A stretch of DNA of 64,000 nucleotides, from contig NZ_LR027382.1 in assembly GCF_900604385.1 (NCBI RefSeq), forward strand, positions 2,085,001 to 2,149,000. The letters run 5' to 3'. A model generated the notes under the pieces. That model worked only from the letters and a program-made list of their open reading frames with translations. It was not told the origin of the DNA and ran no database searches. This document shows positions 59,449 through 64,000 of the stretch, one piece after another. How positions within the stretch are numbered: the stretch's first letter is position 1; the number at the start of each line of letters is the position of its first letter. Position numbers and translations under genes: made by a program. Origin of the DNA: Alistipes megaguti. GTDB lineage: Bacteria > Bacteroidota > Bacteroidia > Bacteroidales > Rikenellaceae.

Positions 59449-59844
59449 TTATTCCCTTTTACCGTTCAACATCTGTACATATTCCGTGTGCAGCATGGGT
59501 ATGACCGCATCCCGAAGTTCCGTCAAAAGATTCTCGAACTCCGCCGAGAATATCTCCACGTAATAGCCCTGCATCTCCACATGGACAAGCACCCACCAGA
59601 TTCCTCTTTTGCGCTTACCAGCGTTCCGCTGCAGCAGGGCAAGACGCAGCTTGTACGTTAGGTACGTCACTAAGGGGGCGATGTACCGGTCGTCGTACTC
59701 GAAGGCTTCGTCCAGTTCTTCATACTGCGGGTCGATGCGGTGGTTCTCCGCCACCTCGCAAACCTCTTTTCTCGCTCGTTCCTGTGCAAAGGACATAAAT
59801 TTCTCATCCTTGCACCAGCTTTTGATTTTCTCTTGCAATTTCAT
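59449..59844 (-). CDS. Hypothetical tra-operon protein, 131 residues
   Basis: MKLQEKIKSWCKDEKFMSFA, QERARKEVCEVAENHRIDPQ and KRKRGIWWVLVHVEMQGYYV. Soluble, helical, no signal peptide. Position between traJ and traK is conserved-looking for this class of element, but I recognise no function. Its end (MLNGKRE) is three bases from traK. Confidence 0.65.
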   Translation of the reverse strand: MKLQEKIKSWCKDEKFMSFAQERARKEVCEVAENHRIDPQYEELDEAFEYDDRYIAPLVTYLTYKLRLALLQRNAGKRKRGIWWVLVHVEMQGYYVEIFSAEFENLLTELRDAVIPMLHTEYVQMLNGKRE

Positions 59845-59885
59845 GTTGTTATGATTTTTATTGGGTTTATATTATCTTTTGCGGA

Positions 59886-61019
59886 TTATCTCATGATGCC
59901 GCCCAACCCTCCGGTTGCCGTCATCTTCGCCTGCTGTGCCACGCCCTCGCCGAAGTTTCGGGTAGAGAATGCCGTGTCGCCCTCCGGTATCATCCATGCC
60001 GCCAAGTCCGGAACAAGGTTCAGGCACTTGAGAGCTACAATCGAAGCCGCCATCAGGTAGCCCGCCGAGAAGAACGAGTTCTGCAGGTAGGCGGCCATCG
60101 TCTGCTCGCTGGCGGTTATCGCCGTCAGGTTCTCGATTTGGATGCACAATACAATGTCAAAGAGCAGCAGCACGTAGAAGCCCACGAAGTAGAGCATCGC
60201 CCCGTAGAAATGCACCGTCAGATAGCGTGTCAGCCACTTCGCCCAAGCACCTTCCCATTTTGGCAGGATGCTGAACGCCCACTGTATCGGCCCGAAAATC
60301 GTCAGCATTCCCAACAGGATTTGTTGGCAGTAAATCGTAGCCCACCAACCGATTCGGAACACCACGAGGGCAATCAGCATGATAATTTTGTCTATCCCCA
60401 CGATGACACCTGCCGTCAAAGACGTGAACCACAACTTCGCCGCATCCTTTTCCATGTTCGTCACTTCGTCCACACCGGTCTGCTCCATTGTCGCCTCTAT
60501 CAGATTGGGATCGGATGTGCCTGTGTGGGCGACATCCGCCTGTGCCTGCAGGTTCGTGTACATCGTGTCACGCACATGGATGAGCTGCTGAACTTCCTCG
60601 AACCTGTCCGATATCTGTGAAGCTTCGGCTTCATACAGGTCATGGGTGTACGAACCTATGCAGTTAGGGATGTAGGACAGGAAATCGAGAAAACACCAGT
60701 TGTTCCGGCTCCCCGCCATACCCGTGTCCGCAGGCGGATACCACCAGCAGATGATAATCGACACGGCAAGCGGCCTAAACAGCTTCATCACGTCCAACGG
60801 CTCGTGCTTTACCATCATCTTGTAGGCGATACCTGCCGCCATGACGATGGAGAACAGTGCCGCGAGTGCCATGCACATCTGCAATATCCACCAAAAAGGT
60901 CCCTGCGCACCGGTAAAAGTCGCGTCAGTCAGAAACTCGTTGGTCTGAAAGATGACATCATCTATTTCCTCCTCCAACAGGTTGATGCCGAAATCCGAAA
61001 GTATATCTCCGTTTGCCAT
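59886..61019 (-). CDS. traJ: Conjugative transfer protein TraJ-like (VirB6-like)
   Basis: 377 residues with six or more membrane spans (FWWILQMCMALAALFSIVMA, IIMLIALVVFRIGWWATIYC, FVGFYVLLLFDIVLCI). Conserved WWYPPADTG and GPIQWAFSILPKWEGAWAKW are typical of Bacteroides TraJ. It forms the inner-membrane pore part. Twelve bases after the DUF5045 gene. Confidence 0.9.
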   Translation of the reverse strand: MANGDILSDFGINLLEEEIDDVIFQTNEFLTDATFTGAQGPFWWILQMCMALAALFSIVMAAGIAYKMMVKHEPLDVMKLFRPLAVSIIICWWYPPADTGMAGSRNNWCFLDFLSYIPNCIGSYTHDLYEAEASQISDRFEEVQQLIHVRDTMYTNLQAQADVAHTGTSDPNLIEATMEQTGVDEVTNMEKDAAKLWFTSLTAGVIVGIDKIIMLIALVVFRIGWWATIYCQQILLGMLTIFGPIQWAFSILPKWEGAWAKWLTRYLTVHFYGAMLYFVGFYVLLLFDIVLCIQIENLTAITASEQTMAAYLQNSFFSAGYLMAASIVALKCLNLVPDLAAWMIPEGDTAFSTRNFGEGVAQQAKMTATGGLGGIMR

Positions 61020-61031
61020 AGCCCTGTCTTT

Positions 61032-61799
61032 TTATTTCCCTCTGTTTACACTCTCGTTGTCATCTTCGCCGTTTCCGTTGCTGCCCGATTGCGAACCACG
61101 CACCGCAAGGCGTGATTCCTGCCACCGGCTCATGGCATTGCGGACAATACCGCCTTTATGCAGGGTACGGTTGTCCGTTGCGTTCAGCAGTGCATTCGTC
61201 ACCGTTGCGTTCTGACGCTTGGCAAGGTAGCCCACTAAAATCTCGTTCTGCCGTGCCACATCCTCGTAAATGCGCAGATACTCCTTCTTTCGCTGGGCAT
61301 TGGGCATATAGGCGTCTTTCGTGGCTTTGATGGCACACTGATAGACGTGGTAGTATTCCGTCCACCGTTCCTTGTCGGCCGGAGTGCCACCGGACAGGAG
61401 AATACGGTCGATGTTGCGCCGGAACCGCTCCATCTGTCCGCTGACCTTATCGCCCTCGGCAAGCCATGCGATGTCCACCTGCCGGTCGGCAACGTTCAAC
61501 GCCTCGACCTTCGCCCGCTTGACCAAGGCCGAATCAATGGCTTCCGCTTCGTCCACCTGGTTGTAGAGATTGATACCGGCAAGCGTGCGGAACGAGAGCT
61601 TGTTTTTGGCCGCTGCCGACTTCTTGTATTTGTTGTGCAGCACGGAATAATAGAGGTCGGGCGAGAGTGCGCCCGTACCGGTCTCCATGACCGTTACCTG
61701 ATTCTGCTTCGGCGAATCATGGTTGTACGTTACATACTGTGCGTGTACGGCTGTCGTTACGGTGACCGCCACCGCCATGAGTAATAGTTTTCTGTTCAT
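61032..61799 (-). CDS. Periplasmic DUF5045/TraI-like transfer protein
   Basis: 255 residues. Signal peptide ending TAVHAQ. Mature part is helical: SVLHNKYKKSAAAKNKLSFR, YHVYQCAIKATKDAYMPNAQ, RKKEYLRIYEDVARQNEILV, GGIVRNAMSRWQESRLAVRG. The TraI position just before traJ in Bacteroides elements is occupied by this family. Gly/Ser/Asp-rich C-terminal tail. Exact role unknown. Confidence 0.7.
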   Translation of the reverse strand: MNRKLLLMAVAVTVTTAVHAQYVTYNHDSPKQNQVTVMETGTGALSPDLYYSVLHNKYKKSAAAKNKLSFRTLAGINLYNQVDEAEAIDSALVKRAKVEALNVADRQVDIAWLAEGDKVSGQMERFRRNIDRILLSGGTPADKERWTEYYHVYQCAIKATKDAYMPNAQRKKEYLRIYEDVARQNEILVGYLAKRQNATVTNALLNATDNRTLHKGGIVRNAMSRWQESRLAVRGSQSGSNGNGEDDNESVNRGK

Positions 61800-61817
61800 A
61801 TTCTTCTCTTTTTGTCG

Positions 61818-62543
61818 TTAATAATCCAGTCTTCCGGCTCCGCGCCAACGCCCGAAGGCGTCATCGAGAATCTCCCGCATGGTGCGGGAGCGATATACCT
61901 TTGCCTTCCAATAGCCGATACGCACCTGTATATACCGCCATGTCTCGAAATACGCACGGTTCAGATGCCGCTCGATGTTGTCCAATGAGCGGTTGATGGC
62001 CTCCAACACCATCAGCAGGTCGGAGGTCGAGCAGGCTGCCGCTCCGGTGGCATACAGCACGAGGTCGCTCACGGACTTGTAGAGCTGTTCCCCCTCACGG
62101 GCAATCGCCCTCAGCCCCCTCGCATTGATGGAGATAATCAGGGTATCTGCGGATTCGATGCGTCCCCGTTTCAATATCTTCGCATTGAAATCCTCCAACA
62201 ATGATTTATAGTCGCCGATACGGTCGCTGACCGATGTGTAGGTATTCTTGACGTTCAGCACCGTGCGCAACGACTGGTACATGACGTCGATGACATCGAA
62301 CGCACGGGTGTACCGGTCAAGGTCGATATTCAGCTCTTTATAGCCCCCGACTTCCTTACAGCTGTATTCGTGCAACAGTTTGTTGCTGTACTCCAAGGTA
62401 CTGCGGGCCAACAACAGGCTGCGCTGCTTCTTGTGGTCGTTGATGTAGGCTTCGACGGAGACTATATCGAAAGTCCACTGCGCCTTGGCGATACCGGGCA
62501 GCAGGAAGAGCAGCAATGCGGCTATCCGTAAAATGCGTTTCAT
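61818..62543 (-). CDS. Secreted helical tra protein, paralogue 3
   Basis: 241 residues. Signal peptide ending GIAKAQ; helical mature part (SLLLARSTLEYSNKLLHEYS, LMVLEAINRSLDNIERHLNR) ending ILDDAFGRWRGAGRLDY. The overall plan matches the two secreted proteins at 34347 and 35044 (signal peptide ending in AQ, about 200 helical residues, C-terminal RWR), suggesting an ancient duplication. Its ATG overlaps the preceding stop by four bases. Confidence 0.65.
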   Translation of the reverse strand: MKRILRIAALLLFLLPGIAKAQWTFDIVSVEAYINDHKKQRSLLLARSTLEYSNKLLHEYSCKEVGGYKELNIDLDRYTRAFDVIDVMYQSLRTVLNVKNTYTSVSDRIGDYKSLLEDFNAKILKRGRIESADTLIISINARGLRAIAREGEQLYKSVSDLVLYATGAAACSTSDLLMVLEAINRSLDNIERHLNRAYFETWRYIQVRIGYWKAKVYRSRTMREILDDAFGRWRGAGRLDY

Positions 62544-64000
62544 GGCCGCACCTCCTTTCCGCCGTTTCTGCCGCCATCGTTCCGAAACGTCCGTGCGCTC
62601 TCCACCCAGCGGTCATGGCATTCCTCCACGAGCGTCAGCCTGCGGCCTTCGTCCGTGTCCAGTCCGGGCAACACATCCTTCATCACGTCAAGGATGCTCC
62701 GCTTGTAGTGCATCATCTTTTCCAGCGATACCAAGTCGGCGTATATCCTTGTGATTCTGCTGTCCACCTCCCTCGCGATTTCGAGGCGGTCGCTCGACCA
62801 CAGCAGATGGTACACGTCGCCGGACGGAGTTTCCTCCAGCGGTGTGCTGCGGGCGTATTCCGTCGTGATTTTGCAGGACGGGTGTTCACGGGCGATTTCG
62901 GCGATGCGGTCGTTCACTAATTTGGTTTTCTCCGCATCCGAAAGCCCCGGATCGAGTGTCAGCACATCGGCGACGTGCGTGTCCGTATAGACCGAGGTCA
63001 GTTCCCATTGGATTTGGATGATGGCACGGTGAATCTTGATGCCGAGAAAATATTTCGGCTTGCGGGCAATCGAGACCGTAGCCTTGAATGTGATGATGCC
63101 GTTGATGTTCGGCATTGTCGCCTTGCGCACATACGAATAGCCGTTCCACGATCCGCCGTCCTGCCATGTCAGGCCGTAGGCAGCCTTGCAGTCTTGCATG
63201 ATAGCTGGAATGCGGTAATAGTCATCCGTCGCTACGCTGTTGTCGTCTGCGGCTTCCGACTTCGCCTGAGCATAGTCGGACTGTTTCTTCTTCCACTCCG
63301 CGAGTTCGCCTTTCAGACGGTCTATCCGTGTCTTGTTTGCATTATACTGCTGTCGGTAAGCCGCCGCATCCTCAATGCTCGCCGTACTGATTTTCTTCAG
63401 CAGGACAGCGTTCTCGTTTTCCAATGTCCCGATTTGCGCTTCAAGATTGGCCGCTTGGCTGTTTGCCTCGTTCAACAGCGCATCCAGTTCCGAAAGGTCG
63501 AGGTTGTTTTCCGTCACCGAGGTCTGCATGGCGCACTCCTTGGTGTGGGCATTCAACGAGCTGCCGCATTTACGGCACTTGTATTGTGTCGAGCCCTGTC
63601 CGAGCGTAACCCCGTCGGAACAGGTCACGCTGATGGTCACGCTCTCGCATCCCTTCAATTTGGCGGCGTCCGTTGCTTGGTAATAGTTCCGCGTACCGGA
63701 AGATATATAATAGGTGTAGCCGTCCTCGTTTTCGTTGAACTCCGCAAGTCGGACATTCAGTTGCGCCCGAAACGTATTCAAGTCCATCGAGTAGGAATCG
63801 AAGACTTCCTCATAGACAACTTCTTCCTTATTCCAGCTTTTGCTCACATGGATTTCGTATGCGTATGCCTTTTTGGTCTGCTTGTTTTTCTTGCTGATGA
63901 TATAGGCACTCATCCAATAGTTGATGCTGTAGCTGAACCCGTCGTTCTGGTTGTTCAACTGCTGCACGCGGTTTCTTGACCAACCGGCATATCCTTCCGA
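62540..64000 (-). CDS. Large tra-operon protein, 5' end beyond the window
   Basis: The frame is open to the right edge, so the true start is probably outside; a GTG at 63967 is the only start inside. At least 486 residues. Contains a zinc-ribbon-like CRKCGSSLNAHTKEC, then a coiled coil (about 165-245, NSQAANLEAQIGTLENENAV), and a C-terminal alpha/beta part (RKATMPNINGIITFKATVSI). No signal or membrane segment seen. It overlaps the next gene by four bases. Function unknown. Confidence 0.7.
   Translation of the reverse strand, partial: SEGYAGWSRNRVQQLNNQNDGFSYSINYWMSAYIISKKNKQTKKAYAYEIHVSKSWNKEEVVYEEVFDSYSMDLNTFRAQLNVRLAEFNENEDGYTYYISSGTRNYYQATDAAKLKGCESVTISVTCSDGVTLGQGSTQYKCRKCGSSLNAHTKECAMQTSVTENNLDLSELDALLNEANSQAANLEAQIGTLENENAVLLKKISTASIEDAAAYRQQYNANKTRIDRLKGELAEWKKKQSDYAQAKSEAADDNSVATDDYYRIPAIMQDCKAAYGLTWQDGGSWNGYSYVRKATMPNINGIITFKATVSIARKPKYFLGIKIHRAIIQIQWELTSVYTDTHVADVLTLDPGLSDAEKTKLVNDRIAEIAREHPSCKITTEYARSTPLEETPSGDVYHLLWSSDRLEIAREVDSRITRIYADLVSLEKMMHYKRSILDVMKDVLPGLDTDEGRRLTLVEECHDRWVESARTFRNDGGRNGGKEVRP

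Noticed and set aside
62975..63979. Forward open frame of 334 codons
   Set aside because: Antisense to the large tra-operon protein with zinc ribbon and coiled coil.

Overview
The window is part of a large conjugative element of a Bacteroidales bacterium (Bacteroides, Parabacteroides or Alistipes type). The transfer genes are of the CTnDOT kind (TraJ, K, L, M, N, O and a VirD4-like coupling protein). Promoters have the Bacteroidetes -7 box TAnnTTTG, lipoproteins are abundant, and there is a Bacteroidetes vitamin B12 uptake locus. No integrase, replication initiator, rRNA or tRNA is visible, so the sequence alone does not decide between an integrative element and a plasmid.

Layout. 1-2640: ssb, an HU-type protein, a tiny membrane protein and a resolvase-like regulator. 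2640-9108: a forward mobilisation operon (lipoprotein, small proteins, membrane protein, winged-helix protein, putative oriT, MobV relaxase, OmpA-type protein). 9189-21690: a reverse-strand, riboswitch-controlled cobalamin uptake operon that reads as cargo: btuH, a PKD lipoprotein, an LRR-like lipoprotein, btuG, a degenerate Y1 transposase, btuB, btuF, a frameshifted btuC, btuD and a DUF2284 protein. 22198-24213: small forward genes with long structured leaders. 24266-40195: a 16 kb reverse operon (DUF4099 protein, Toprim primase-like protein, secreted and membrane proteins, M23 peptidases, two ArdC-like anti-restriction proteins, an OB-fold protein). 40415-42243: an M23 peptidase and a DUF4143 ATPase. 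42633-49725: small accessory genes plus parA, a small putative DNA-binding partner and parB. 49828-51585: a decayed gene and a DUF1016 nuclease. 51673-64000: the reverse-strand type IV secretion operon, with two DNA methyltransferases inside it.

How it fits together. The MobV relaxase would nick at the nearby oriT and deliver DNA to the coupling protein and the Tra channel. SSB, the primase, the ArdC-like proteins and the methyltransferases fit establishment and escape from restriction in the recipient. ParA/ParB fit maintenance. The B12 locus offers the host a nutritional benefit.

The most interesting signals are: a repeated leader made of a hairpin followed by an AAGGGAAA-like tract, with changing stem sequences, in front of six genes; minus-strand promoter boxes inside those leaders; a Y1 transposase lacking its tyrosine, translationally coupled inside the B12 operon; a possible programmed -1 frameshift at A AAA AAC in an M23-like gene; a shared TAGTAC operator-like motif at two operon starts; and single-base frameshifts in several otherwise conserved genes, which may be biology or assembly error.
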